Part shown: piece after piece, positions 44,217-52,387 of the stretch | How the letters are laid out: the number at the start of each line of letters is the position of its first letter | How positions within the stretch are numbered: position 1 is the first letter of the stretch | Source: Nitrospirota bacterium | Lineage (GTDB): Bacteria; Nitrospirota; Nitrospiria; Nitrospirales; Nitrospiraceae | Direction: 5' to 3' | DNA: 64,000 nt | NCBI GenBank assembly: GCA_030645475.1 | Contig: JAUSMA010000065.1 | Location: 90,383-154,382 of the forward strand | Translations under genes and position numbers: made by a program | The notes under the pieces: model-generated | The model's input: only the letters and a program-made list of their open reading frames with translations | Database searches by the model: none | What the model was told of the DNA's origin: nothing

Positions 44217-45530
44217 GTGAAGAGTACAGCCACAGCCAGCAAGTTAGCGATCCTGGGAGGGACGCCGGTCCGCAACAAGCCCTTTCCTCCATACCCCACC
44301 ATCGGGGATGAAGAAAAAAAAGCGGTGATGGAGGTCATGGATTCTGGACACCTGTCGAGTTTCTCTGCCAGCCGGCAGGGATTCTTGGGCGGTGAACGGG
44401 TGCAAGCCTTCGAGGCGGCCTTCGCGGCCTATCATGCGATGACATTCGGCGTCGCCTTCAACTCGGCGACATCCGGTCTGCATGCCGCCGTGGCTGCCTG
44501 CGGAGCCGGCCCAGGCGACGAAGTCATCGTCCCTCCCTACACCTTTACGGCCACCGCCACAGCCGTGTTGCACCACAATGCCATTCCCGTTTTTGCCGAC
44601 GTCGATCCGGTTACGTTTTGCATGGACCCCCGCTCGTTCGAAGCGGCGATCACGCCGCGCACGAAAGCCGTCATTCCCGTGCATCTGCTCGGCCATCCGG
44701 CGGAGATGGACCAGATCATGGCGATCGCGCGCAAGCACAAGCTGAAAGTGATCGAGGATTGTGCGCAGGCGCCAGGGGCGAAGTACAAGGGCCGCCTGGT
44801 CGGGACCATGGGGGATTGCGCCGTGTTCAGCTTCCAGGAAAGCAAGAACATGATGACCGGCGAAGGCGGAATGCTCATCACGAACGATCCTGAATTGGCC
44901 GAACAGTCGCGCATGGTACGGAACCATGGAGAGACCGTGATTGCCGGGGAGGCCCGCAAATATCTGGCGCAGACGATCGGTTGGAATTATCGGATGACTG
45001 AAATCGAGGCGGCGATCGGGCTGGTTCAGTTGAAGAAGCTGGATGGCCTGAACGACCATCGGCGGATTTTGTCCCGCTATCTGCTCGATCGGCTTCCGTC
45101 TGTGCCGGGCCTCCGGTATCCGGTCGAACCGTCGCAGACCCATCACGTCTATCACGTGTTCGGCATGACCTACGATGAGAGGCGGGTCGGCATTCCCCGG
45201 CAACGGTTTATTCAGGCGCTCGTGGCCGAAGGCATTCCTGCCGGGTCCGGTTATCCCAGGCCGCTCTATCACAATCCGTTGTTCCAAGAGCGGATGGCCT
45301 ATGGCAAACAGGGCTGCCCCTTCACCTGCCATCTCTATCAAGGGACCGTGTCCTATGCCAAGGGGCTCTGTCCCGTCGCCGAAGACCTCTGTGCTCAATC
45401 GGCGCTCTGGACCTTCGTCGTTCGTCCTCCCGCGACGACCGCGGACATGGACGATATCATCCATGCGTTTGAGAAAGTGGTCGAATCCATTCCCGAACTG
45501 AAGGAGCAGAGTCATGAAACGACGATCTAG
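44217..45530 (+). CDS. DegT/DnrJ/EryC1/StrS family aminotransferase
   Basis: The 437-residue PLP enzyme has the family start (AILGGTPVRNKPFPPYPTIG), VPPYTFTATATAVLHH, VIEDCAQAPGAKYKGRL, and the PLP Lys K210 in SFQESKNMMTGEGG. It transfers an amino group to a keto sugar nucleotide or keto-cyclitol. Together with the Gfo/Idh partner it could make a 3- or 4-amino sugar, or fill the LegC-type step. A strong AAGGAGG precedes its GTG start. It overlaps the next gene by 17 bases. Confidence 0.9.
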   Translation: MKSTATASKLAILGGTPVRNKPFPPYPTIGDEEKKAVMEVMDSGHLSSFSASRQGFLGGERVQAFEAAFAAYHAMTFGVAFNSATSGLHAAVAACGAGPGDEVIVPPYTFTATATAVLHHNAIPVFADVDPVTFCMDPRSFEAAITPRTKAVIPVHLLGHPAEMDQIMAIARKHKLKVIEDCAQAPGAKYKGRLVGTMGDCAVFSFQESKNMMTGEGGMLITNDPELAEQSRMVRNHGETVIAGEARKYLAQTIGWNYRMTEIEAAIGLVQLKKLDGLNDHRRILSRYLLDRLPSVPGLRYPVEPSQTHHVYHVFGMTYDERRVGIPRQRFIQALVAEGIPAGSGYPRPLYHNPLFQERMAYGKQGCPFTCHLYQGTVSYAKGLCPVAEDLCAQSALWTFVVRPPATTADMDDIIHAFEKVVESIPELKEQSHETTI

Positions 45531-46239
45531 CGAATCACAGGGAGTGATCGGTGTCATCCATGCGCGAGGAGGGTCCAAGCGTATTCCCCTGAAGAACATC
45601 AAGATGCTTGCCGGGCGGCCGCTGATTTCCTACATGGTGGAGGCCGCGGTCGAGAGCCGTTTGCTCGATCGTGTGATCGTCTCGACGGACCATCCGGAGA
45701 TTGCGCGGATCGCGCGCGAGTATGGGGCGGAGGTCCCATTCATGCGGCCCGCCGATTTGTCGGAAGACGTGGCCTCCGAACTGGTGACGCAGCATGCCGT
45801 GCAGTTTGTCGAGGCGCAGGGCTACCAGGTCCAGATCGCCTTGACGATGCAGCCGACCACGCCGTTCTGCACGAGCGAGGATATCGACGCCTGTATCGCC
45901 AAGATGCTGGAGACGGATTTGGACACGGTGTTGACGGTCTGCGAGGTGCATGAACGGCCTGAATGGATGTACCGCCTCAACGGGGTACTGGCCGTGCCAT
46001 TCACCGGCACTCTGGTCCAGGGCGACGCCGGGATCAGTCAAAAACTCCCGAAGCTCTATATTCCGAATGGAGCGGTCTGGGCGACGAGACGGTCGGTCTT
46101 GATGGAGCAGAATCTGATTACCGGGCCCCATAGCGGGATGGTGATCATGTCGCGGGAGCGGTCGGTCGATATCGATGAACCGGTGGATTTTGTGACAGCA
46201 GAAGCAATGGCAAACGAACTGATGAAAGTGAGGGCCTAA
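45514..46239 (+). CDS. CMP-nonulosonate cytidylyltransferase (NeuA/LegF-like)
   Basis: The 241-residue protein opens GVIHARGGSKRIPLKNIKML, the NeuA/KdsB-type nucleotide-binding loop, followed by VIVSTDHPEIARIAREYGAE and VPFMRPADLS, and a later TMQPTTPFCTSEDIDACI. It should activate a nine-carbon sugar with CTP, the last step before transfer. It matches the NeuB- and NeuC-like enzymes encoded downstream. The start lies within the end of the aminotransferase gene. Confidence 0.9.
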   Translation: MKRRSSESQGVIGVIHARGGSKRIPLKNIKMLAGRPLISYMVEAAVESRLLDRVIVSTDHPEIARIAREYGAEVPFMRPADLSEDVASELVTQHAVQFVEAQGYQVQIALTMQPTTPFCTSEDIDACIAKMLETDLDTVLTVCEVHERPEWMYRLNGVLAVPFTGTLVQGDAGISQKLPKLYIPNGAVWATRRSVLMEQNLITGPHSGMVIMSRERSVDIDEPVDFVTAEAMANELMKVRA

Positions 46240-46242
46240 ATC

Positions 46243-46488
46243 ATGGCGAAATTGATCGGCAACTATACCGTACCGGGACAGACCGCAGAGCACGCGAAGC
46301 CGGGTCAAGCGGATGCGACCGAACGTGAGAAGGCCGAAGGGGCGCATCAAGCTCAGGTGTCCGAGTTCGAGCGCCGCGCCATGGGGAAACTCGGCGGCAG
46401 CATCGCCTTCGTCATGAAGGGTAAGAACGTGCTCTGGACAGGGGACAAGGCGGCAAGCTCAAGCAAGGGGACCGGCAATGAAAAGTAG
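46243..46488 (+). CDS. Small protein of unknown function in the sugar block
   Basis: The 81-residue protein is not recognised. It is hydrophilic with Lys/Glu/Ala bias, has no signal peptide, and contains a central QVSEFERRAMGKLGGSIAFV and WTGDKAASSS. It lies 3 bases after the cytidylyltransferase stop and overlaps the following DUF115 gene by 11 bases. The tight packing supports it as a real gene rather than a chance frame. Confidence 0.6.
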   Translation: MAKLIGNYTVPGQTAEHAKPGQADATEREKAEGAHQAQVSEFERRAMGKLGGSIAFVMKGKNVLWTGDKAASSSKGTGNEK

Positions 46489-47512
46489 TCTGGATCGAAC
46501 CTGCATGGACCTGGTCGCCCAAGCGACGTTTCAGAAGACGGCAGAGATCGGCTTTGCCCATGCGAAGCAGAATCTGCCCTATATGAAACAGACGGTTCTG
46601 GATTTACCGCGGACCAGTCCTGAGAAGGGCACCTCGGCGATCAGTATGGCGGCAGGACCGAGCCTGCATCGGCGCGAGACCATCCAGAAGATCAAGCAAC
46701 TCAACTACCGCGGCACGCTGGTTGTCGCCGATGGGGCGATGGGCCATTGTCTCCGAAACGGAGTGATTCCCGATTATGTCGTCTGCGTCGACCCGCACCC
46801 GACCTGGATCATCCGTTGGTTCGGAGATCCGGATCTGGCCAAGCGGGCGGACGACGATTATTTCCGCCGGCAGGATCTGGATCCCGCGCTGAACACGAAA
46901 GAGCGGGAGCGTAACGATGAATTGATCCGGCTGGTCAATGAGCATGGACATAAGATCAAGGTCATCATGGCGACCTGTGTGGCGCCGAATGTGGTGGCCC
47001 GCTGCCGCGAAGCCGGTATGCCGCTCTATTGGTGGAATCCGATCTGCGACGACTACGATGCGCCGAACAGCCATACCAGGCGTCTCTATGATTTGACCGG
47101 CATGCCCTGCATGGTGACCGGTGGCAACGGCGGGGCCTCTGCCTGGATTTTCGCCAACGCCATTTTAGAGAAGTCGCCCGTGGCCTTCGTCGGCATGGAT
47201 CTCGGCTATGCCCCCGGTACGCCGCTGTCCAAGACCCAGTACTACCATGAGTTGATCAAGTTCTATCCTGAAGATCGCCTGAGCGAAGCCTACATCGAGA
47301 TCCATAATCCGTATCTCAACGAAACCTGGTACACCGACCCGACCTACTACTGGTATCGGCAATGCTTTCTGGATGTGGTGAAGCAATCTGGTTGGACTGC
47401 CTATAACTGTACGGAAGGCGGCACGTTGATCGGCGAAGGCATCGAATGGATGGCGCTGGATCAGTTCATCAAGGAACAGCAGGGAAGCTGTCAGCTATCC
47501 GCCGTCAGCTAA
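46478..47512 (+). CDS. DUF115 (Maf-type) protein, short form
   Basis: The 344-residue protein has the DUF115/MptE-like pattern: AISMAAGPSLHRRETI near 59-74, TLVVADGAMGHCLRNGVIPD, and SPVAFVGMDLGYAPGTPLS near 232-250. Motility accessory factors of this family are tied to transfer of pseudaminic or legionaminic acid to flagellin. The last nine residues (GSCQLSAVS) look as if read from a spacer repeat, since the DNA around the stop has AGCTGTCAGCTATC-type words. A second, larger DUF115 protein is encoded at 53553. Confidence 0.78.
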   Translation: MKSSLDRTCMDLVAQATFQKTAEIGFAHAKQNLPYMKQTVLDLPRTSPEKGTSAISMAAGPSLHRRETIQKIKQLNYRGTLVVADGAMGHCLRNGVIPDYVVCVDPHPTWIIRWFGDPDLAKRADDDYFRRQDLDPALNTKERERNDELIRLVNEHGHKIKVIMATCVAPNVVARCREAGMPLYWWNPICDDYDAPNSHTRRLYDLTGMPCMVTGGNGGASAWIFANAILEKSPVAFVGMDLGYAPGTPLSKTQYYHELIKFYPEDRLSEAYIEIHNPYLNETWYTDPTYYWYRQCFLDVVKQSGWTAYNCTEGGTLIGEGIEWMALDQFIKEQQGSCQLSAVS

Positions 47513-47546
47513 CGGAAGGCTGAAGGCGAGAGCGAAGGAGAGAGAC

Positions 47547-49157
47547 ATGGCTAAAGTTCTGATTATCAATCCCGTGATTCGAGCTGAAGACGATCCCCGG
47601 CATGTGCCCTATGGATTGGCTTTGATTGCCGCGGTGGCGAATCGGGAAGGACATGAGATCCAGGTATTCGACGCGAACGGTTGGCGGCCGACCGACGAGG
47701 AACTGATTGATGCCATCAAAGCGGATGCCTGGGACGTCATTGCCACCGGCGGCATCACGACGGCCTATGGATACATGAAAAAGAGCGTCCAGTTCGCCAG
47801 GCAGTACGCGCCCGATGCGCTTATCATGATGGGTGGCGGCGCTTTGACCGCCATGCCGCGGGACATCATGGAGTTCTGTCCTCAAGTCGATATCGGCGGA
47901 GTCGGGGAGGGCGTGATCACCTTCCCGGAGGTCCTGAAGAAGATCGACGAAGGTCGGGACCGGACGAGCGATTGGTCGGACGTCCAAGGCATTATCTGGC
48001 GTAATACGAAGGGCGACATCAAGCTCAACGAAGAACGTCCACTCCTTCAAGATATCGACAGCTTGCCGTTCCCGATGTACGAACTGTTCCCGCTCGACAT
48101 CTACTTCAAGAACTCCTGCATTCTCTTGTCGGAAGAAGCCATGCTGGCGAAGCGGCGGCTGGACATCAACATGTCCTACGGCTGTTCTCTCATCTGCAAG
48201 TTCTGCTTCCATCTTGGGCTGACCGGCGACATGAAATATACGGATCAGGAGCAGCCGGACGGCGGCGATGTGGTGTTCAACAACGACCGCAATATCCGCT
48301 GGCATAGCCCTGAGTTCGTAGTCCGGCAAGTGAAGTATATGAAGGACCGATTCAACGTCGATTTCGTCTCGTTCCTCGACGAGAACCTCATGACCATGCA
48401 TGTGTCGACGAAAAAGAAGTGGCTCTTCGAGATCTGCGACCTCTGGATCAAGGCCGGTCTCCAGCCGACCTGTGTGAGGGACGGCGTACCCCATGATCCC
48501 AAGACCTGCGACGGCGTCCATTGGGGCGGGACCAGCCATGCGACGCTGGCCTATCCGGAAGTGCTGCAGGCTATGCACAAGGCTGGCTGTACCTATCTCG
48601 ATTATGGGCTGGAATCATTTTCAGACCGCGTACTCAAGACGATCGGCAAGGGTGCGACGGTCAAGACGAATGAACGCTGTTTGAAGATTACGATGGAAGC
48701 CGGCATCAGGCCGATTCCCAACCAGATCGTCGGCTTCCCCGACGAGTTCTTCGATAGTCTCTACGACAACATGGCCTTCTGGGACCGGATCGGCATCATG
48801 GTCAAGCCGTTCTTTGCCACGCCCTATCCTGGTTCCGAGTGGTACTACACCTACAAGGACCGGATTTTAGAACAGTACGGCGGCAACTTAGAGGCCTTCA
48901 TCCTCGATGTCGGGGATGCCACGAAGATTACAGCGGTGATCTGTCACAACTTCAATGCGGTCGAATTACTCGGGCTTCGTGAATTGATGCTCCAGCACGA
49001 CGTCAAGCGAATCAAAGAGTACGAGGCATACTGGCGCTCCATTCATGGCGAACCCAAGTTTGCCAAGGAAGTGCTGGCAGCTAAGGCGAAAGTCGAGACC
49101 GCTTCGCCACTGATACAGCTCGTGCAACTGGAACGGAAACTGGTCGCGGCAGCGTAG
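47547..49157 (+). CDS. B12-binding radical SAM protein
   Basis: The 536-residue protein has an N-terminal cobalamin-binding-type domain (VLIINPVIRAEDDPRHVPYG, then VIATGGITTAYGYMK) and a radical SAM core with the cluster cysteines C213, C217 and C220 in YGCSLICKFC. It continues with SFLDENLM and LDYGLESFSDRVLKTIGKGA. Such enzymes methylate or rearrange substrates. Here it lies between DUF115 and NeuB genes, so a modified sugar or a modified glycosylation substrate is plausible. The RBS is GAAGGAGAG just before the ATG. Confidence 0.88.
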   Translation: MAKVLIINPVIRAEDDPRHVPYGLALIAAVANREGHEIQVFDANGWRPTDEELIDAIKADAWDVIATGGITTAYGYMKKSVQFARQYAPDALIMMGGGALTAMPRDIMEFCPQVDIGGVGEGVITFPEVLKKIDEGRDRTSDWSDVQGIIWRNTKGDIKLNEERPLLQDIDSLPFPMYELFPLDIYFKNSCILLSEEAMLAKRRLDINMSYGCSLICKFCFHLGLTGDMKYTDQEQPDGGDVVFNNDRNIRWHSPEFVVRQVKYMKDRFNVDFVSFLDENLMTMHVSTKKKWLFEICDLWIKAGLQPTCVRDGVPHDPKTCDGVHWGGTSHATLAYPEVLQAMHKAGCTYLDYGLESFSDRVLKTIGKGATVKTNERCLKITMEAGIRPIPNQIVGFPDEFFDSLYDNMAFWDRIGIMVKPFFATPYPGSEWYYTYKDRILEQYGGNLEAFILDVGDATKITAVICHNFNAVELLGLRELMLQHDVKRIKEYEAYWRSIHGEPKFAKEVLAAKAKVETASPLIQLVQLERKLVAAA

Positions 49158-49166
49158 GAGGCATCT

Positions 49167-50222
49167 ATGACAACCGTATGTGGGCCGAAATTGCAGAGCA
49201 TCAGAATCGGTGGCCGTGATATCGGCGACGGTCAGCCGCCGTTCGTCATTGCCGAAGTCGGCATCAATCATAACGGGGACGTGAACCTGGCCAAGCAGAT
49301 GGTGCATGCGGCGAAAGAGGCCGGCGCGCACTGCATCAAGTTCCAAACGCATCTCACTGGCAAGGAGATGATTCACACGCAGATGACGCCAGGCGCCATC
49401 AGCAAGGAACCGCTCTGGGACATCATCCAGCGGTGCGAATTGACTGCTGGAGAAGAGCGGGCGGTGAAGCGGCTTTGCGACGAGGTGGGGATCCTGTTCC
49501 TGTCCACTCCATTTTCACGGGAAGCGGCCGATCAACTGGAGGAATTGGGGATTCCGGCCTACAAAATCGGCTCAGGCGAGATCACGAATCTTCCGCTCAT
49601 CGAACATGTCGCGAAGAAGGGGCTGCCGATGATCGTTTCGACCGGCATGACCGAGTTGGATGAGATTGCAGAGACGGTGAATCTCATCGAACGCTACGAC
49701 GTGCCGTTGATCTTGTTGCAATGTACCTCCACCTATCCGACGGCCTATGCGGATGTGAAGTTGGGGGCCATCCAGGTGTTGCGAGAACGATTCGGCGTGC
49801 CGGTCGGCCTCTCCGATCATTCGGTCGGTATCTACACCGCGCTCGGCGCGGTGGCGAAAGGCGCTTGTGTGCTGGAGAAACATTTCACGACCAGCCGTCA
49901 GTTGCCGGGACCGGATCAGGGCCTCTCCCTCGAACCGCACGAACTGAGAGAACTCGTGAAGGGCGCGGACGCCATCTATCAGGCTCTTGGCTCAGAGAAA
50001 GCCATCTTGGGCAAGGAGCGGCCGGTGCTGGGATTCGCCCGTGCCTCTGTCGTCGTCATCAAACCAGTCGCAGCGGGGGACCGGTTCACCGATGACAATC
50101 TCTGGGTGAAACGTCCGGCCGACGGCGAGATTCCCGCCCGGGAATACAAGAAGCTGCTCGGACGGGTCGCCAAGGTGTCGATGCAGCCTGATCACCAGAT
50201 CAAGTGGAGCGAAGTAGCGTGA
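49167..50222 (+). CDS. NeuB-type nonulosonate synthase (Neu5Ac/LegI/PseI-like)
   Basis: The 351-residue protein has the NeuB barrel (FVIAEVGINHNGDVNLAKQM, VHAAKEAGAHCIKFQTHLTG, YKIGSGEITNLPLIEHVAK, PVGLSDHSVGIYTALGAVAK) and a C-terminal SAF antifreeze-like domain (RASVVVIKPVAAGDRFTDDN). It condenses a six-carbon amino sugar with phosphoenolpyruvate. Whether the product is legionaminic, pseudaminic or sialic acid cannot be fixed by sequence here. It follows the radical SAM gene by 9 bases. Confidence 0.92.
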   Translation: MTTVCGPKLQSIRIGGRDIGDGQPPFVIAEVGINHNGDVNLAKQMVHAAKEAGAHCIKFQTHLTGKEMIHTQMTPGAISKEPLWDIIQRCELTAGEERAVKRLCDEVGILFLSTPFSREAADQLEELGIPAYKIGSGEITNLPLIEHVAKKGLPMIVSTGMTELDEIAETVNLIERYDVPLILLQCTSTYPTAYADVKLGAIQVLRERFGVPVGLSDHSVGIYTALGAVAKGACVLEKHFTTSRQLPGPDQGLSLEPHELRELVKGADAIYQALGSEKAILGKERPVLGFARASVVVIKPVAAGDRFTDDNLWVKRPADGEIPAREYKKLLGRVAKVSMQPDHQIKWSEVA

Positions 50223-50312
50223 TGGAGACTGATGATCTTCTGTGCTCGCGCAACGCGCGCCCTCGGAAGGGCCTCGTTGGACGCGCGCAGTGGAAGATCA
50301 ATCAGTCCCCAT
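50221..50312 (+). repeat. Long imperfect hairpin between neuB- and neuC-like genes
   Basis: GATGGAGACTGATGATCTTC at the left edge pairs with GAAGATCAATCAGTCCCCAT at the right edge with one unpaired base and one mismatch, enclosing a GC-rich loop rich in CGCGC. The left arm begins at the neuB stop. It leaves only 40 bases to the neuC-like ATG. It may attenuate or stabilise mRNA between two otherwise coupled genes. Confidence 0.5.
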
Positions 50313-50352
50313 CACGAACATGATAGTGAGCGAGTTTGGAGGGAGCATCTCT

Positions 50353-51546
50353 ATGCGTACCATTGCGATTGTTACGGAACGACGAGCGGACTATAGCCGG
50401 TTCAAGCCGATTCTTGAGTTGATCCGGGAGGACCCCGATCTCGATTACAAGCTCATCGTGACCGGCATTTCCCTGATGGCGGAGCATGGACGCGATATCG
50501 ACGTAATCAAGCGGGACGGCTTTACCATTGAAGCGACGATCCCGATGTTTCTGGATCAGGCGCCGGATACCGGTGCAGAGATGACCAGGGCTATCGGTCG
50601 GGTGCTTCCCGGGTTGGTCGATCTGTTCGAGCGTCTTCGCCCGGACATCATTCTGTCGGGATTCGATATCGGGGCTAATTTCGCCGCGACCGTGGCCGGC
50701 GCTCACATGAACATCCCGGTGGCCCATATTCAAGGCGGAGAGGTCACGGGCAGCATCGACGAATCGCTTCGCCATGCGATGTCGAAATTCGCCCATTTGC
50801 ACTTTCCCGCCACGGAAGACGCGGCCCAGCGCTTGATCCGTATGGGGGAACATCCGAAATCTGTCTTCGTCGTCGGCTGTCCTTCATTGGATGTGGTGCT
50901 GCACACGCCCGTCGTCTCCAAGTCCGAGGTCCTGGCGGCACATGGGCTCGATCCGGAACAGCCCTATGTCGTCATCCTGCAGCATCCGGTCACGACGGAA
51001 GTCATGCAGGCGGGAGAGCAAATCCAGGAGACCCTGGCTGCCGTGCAAGAGATGCGGATCCAAGGCGTGCTCATCTATCCGAATAACGATGCCGGCGCAC
51101 AACAGATCATCCAGTACATCAAGCAGAGCCGCATCGCCGTCGTGCGTAGTCTGCCTCCTGAAGGGTTCGTCAACCTTGTACGGTATGCCGCAGCGCTCGT
51201 TGGCAACTCCAGCAGCGGGATCCACGAAACCGCAAGCCTGGGTGTGCCGACCGTGAATATCGGCAGCAGGCAGCAGGGGCGTGAACGGCCCTGTAACGTC
51301 CTGGATGCGGGTAATGACCGCGATGCCATTAAACAAGCGCTGGATGTGGCCCTCTACGACGAAGCCTTCAAGGCGAAAGTCGCGGAACGGGTGAATCCCT
51401 ATGGCGATGGCCATTCGGCAGAACGCATCGTTCGTATTTTGAAGACCGTATCGCTGGATAACCTCATTCAGAAAAGGTTTTACGATGGCGAACCAGACTA
51501 TCGCGGTGATCGGCGGGACCGGATTTATCGGCAGGCATGTGCTTGA
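50353..51546 (+). CDS. NeuC/LegG-type UDP-sugar 2-epimerase (hydrolysing)
   Basis: The 397-residue protein has RTIAIVTERRADYSRFKPIL, then ILSGFDIGANFAATVAG, and the GNSSSGIHETASLGVPTVNI motif near 292-311. This is the UDP-GlcNAc 2-epimerase/NeuC fold that releases a free ManNAc-type sugar for NeuB. I chose ATG 50353, 8 bases after GGAGGGAG; a frame opening at 50242 crosses the hairpin. It overlaps the next gene by 62 bases. Confidence 0.9.
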   Translation: MRTIAIVTERRADYSRFKPILELIREDPDLDYKLIVTGISLMAEHGRDIDVIKRDGFTIEATIPMFLDQAPDTGAEMTRAIGRVLPGLVDLFERLRPDIILSGFDIGANFAATVAGAHMNIPVAHIQGGEVTGSIDESLRHAMSKFAHLHFPATEDAAQRLIRMGEHPKSVFVVGCPSLDVVLHTPVVSKSEVLAAHGLDPEQPYVVILQHPVTTEVMQAGEQIQETLAAVQEMRIQGVLIYPNNDAGAQQIIQYIKQSRIAVVRSLPPEGFVNLVRYAAALVGNSSSGIHETASLGVPTVNIGSRQQGRERPCNVLDAGNDRDAIKQALDVALYDEAFKAKVAERVNPYGDGHSAERIVRILKTVSLDNLIQKRFYDGEPDYRGDRRDRIYRQACA

Positions 51547-52387
51547 AGCGCTGCCCGCGCAGCCGGCCAGAGTACTTGTGCATCGCACACAGCCCTCTTG
51601 GTTGAGGGGGCTTCAACATGTCGAGCCGATACAAGGGGACATCTTCGACCCCGCAGCGCTCGATCGTCTCTTGCATGGCTGTGAGGTGATGATCAATCTG
51701 ACCGGCCAAGTCGAAGGTCCGGTGGATCGGTACCTGGACGTCAACGTGAGAGGGACTCTCAATCTGGCGCAGGCCTGCCTTCGGCAGCGCGTTCCGCGCG
51801 TGATCCATGCCTCCTCCGCGCTCGTCTATGGCGATGTACTGAATGCCACGGAAGAGAGCCCCTGTCATCCCTTCTCGCCCTACGCCACTATGAAATGCGC
51901 AGCGGAAGATATCATCTGCTCGCTGCTCAGTCCGACGACCGAGGTGATGTGTTTCAGACTGTCGAACGTCTATGGCCCGGCTCAGACCAAGGGATTGATT
52001 CCCTATCTATTGAACTGCATCCGCAGCCGGCAACGCATTTCCATCGATGCCGATGGAGCGCAAACCAGAGACTTTGTTTATGTGAAGGACGTGGCCGCGG
52101 CGTTTACGAAGGCCCTGACGACGCCTGACTGGGTCGACCGCGTCAACATAGGATCAGGCGTTCCCACCAGCGTGATCACGCTCTTGCGCCAGATTGAGGA
52201 AGTGCTGGAGCTTCCCGCGATCGGGCAATATTGCCCGGAACATACAGGCGGTGAACGGCGCAATACTGTGACGATCGATCGGGCCCTATCCGTCCTGTCC
52301 TGGCGTGCCACGACCACATTGGATGAGGGATTACGCGAGATCCTGCGCTCCCAGACGCATGCCATTCATCATGAGGTGGCGGCATGA
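51485..52387 (+). CDS. NAD-dependent epimerase/dehydratase (extended SDR)
   Basis: The 300-residue protein has the SDR glycine motif IAVIGGTGFIGRHVLEALPA and later VIHASSALVYGDVLNATEES. At the usual YxxxK position it reads SPYATMKCAAED, which preserves Tyr and Lys (YATMK). This is a sugar-nucleotide epimerase or dehydratase. The start lies 62 bases inside the neuC-like gene, in another frame, and it overlaps the following gene by 4 bases. Confidence 0.87.
   Translation: MANQTIAVIGGTGFIGRHVLEALPAQPARVLVHRTQPSWLRGLQHVEPIQGDIFDPAALDRLLHGCEVMINLTGQVEGPVDRYLDVNVRGTLNLAQACLRQRVPRVIHASSALVYGDVLNATEESPCHPFSPYATMKCAAEDIICSLLSPTTEVMCFRLSNVYGPAQTKGLIPYLLNCIRSRQRISIDADGAQTRDFVYVKDVAAAFTKALTTPDWVDRVNIGSGVPTSVITLLRQIEEVLELPAIGQYCPEHTGGERRNTVTIDRALSVLSWRATTTLDEGLREILRSQTHAIHHEVAA

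Noticed and set aside
44244..45602. Long minus-strand open frame opposite the DegT gene
   Set aside because: It mirrors a well-supported coding gene, has His/Arg/Asp-rich composition typical of antisense frames and no family motif.
50242..50352. Longer N-terminus for the NeuC-like protein
   Set aside because: It would translate the long hairpin; ATG 50353 has a strong ribosome binding site at the right distance and aligns with the family start.
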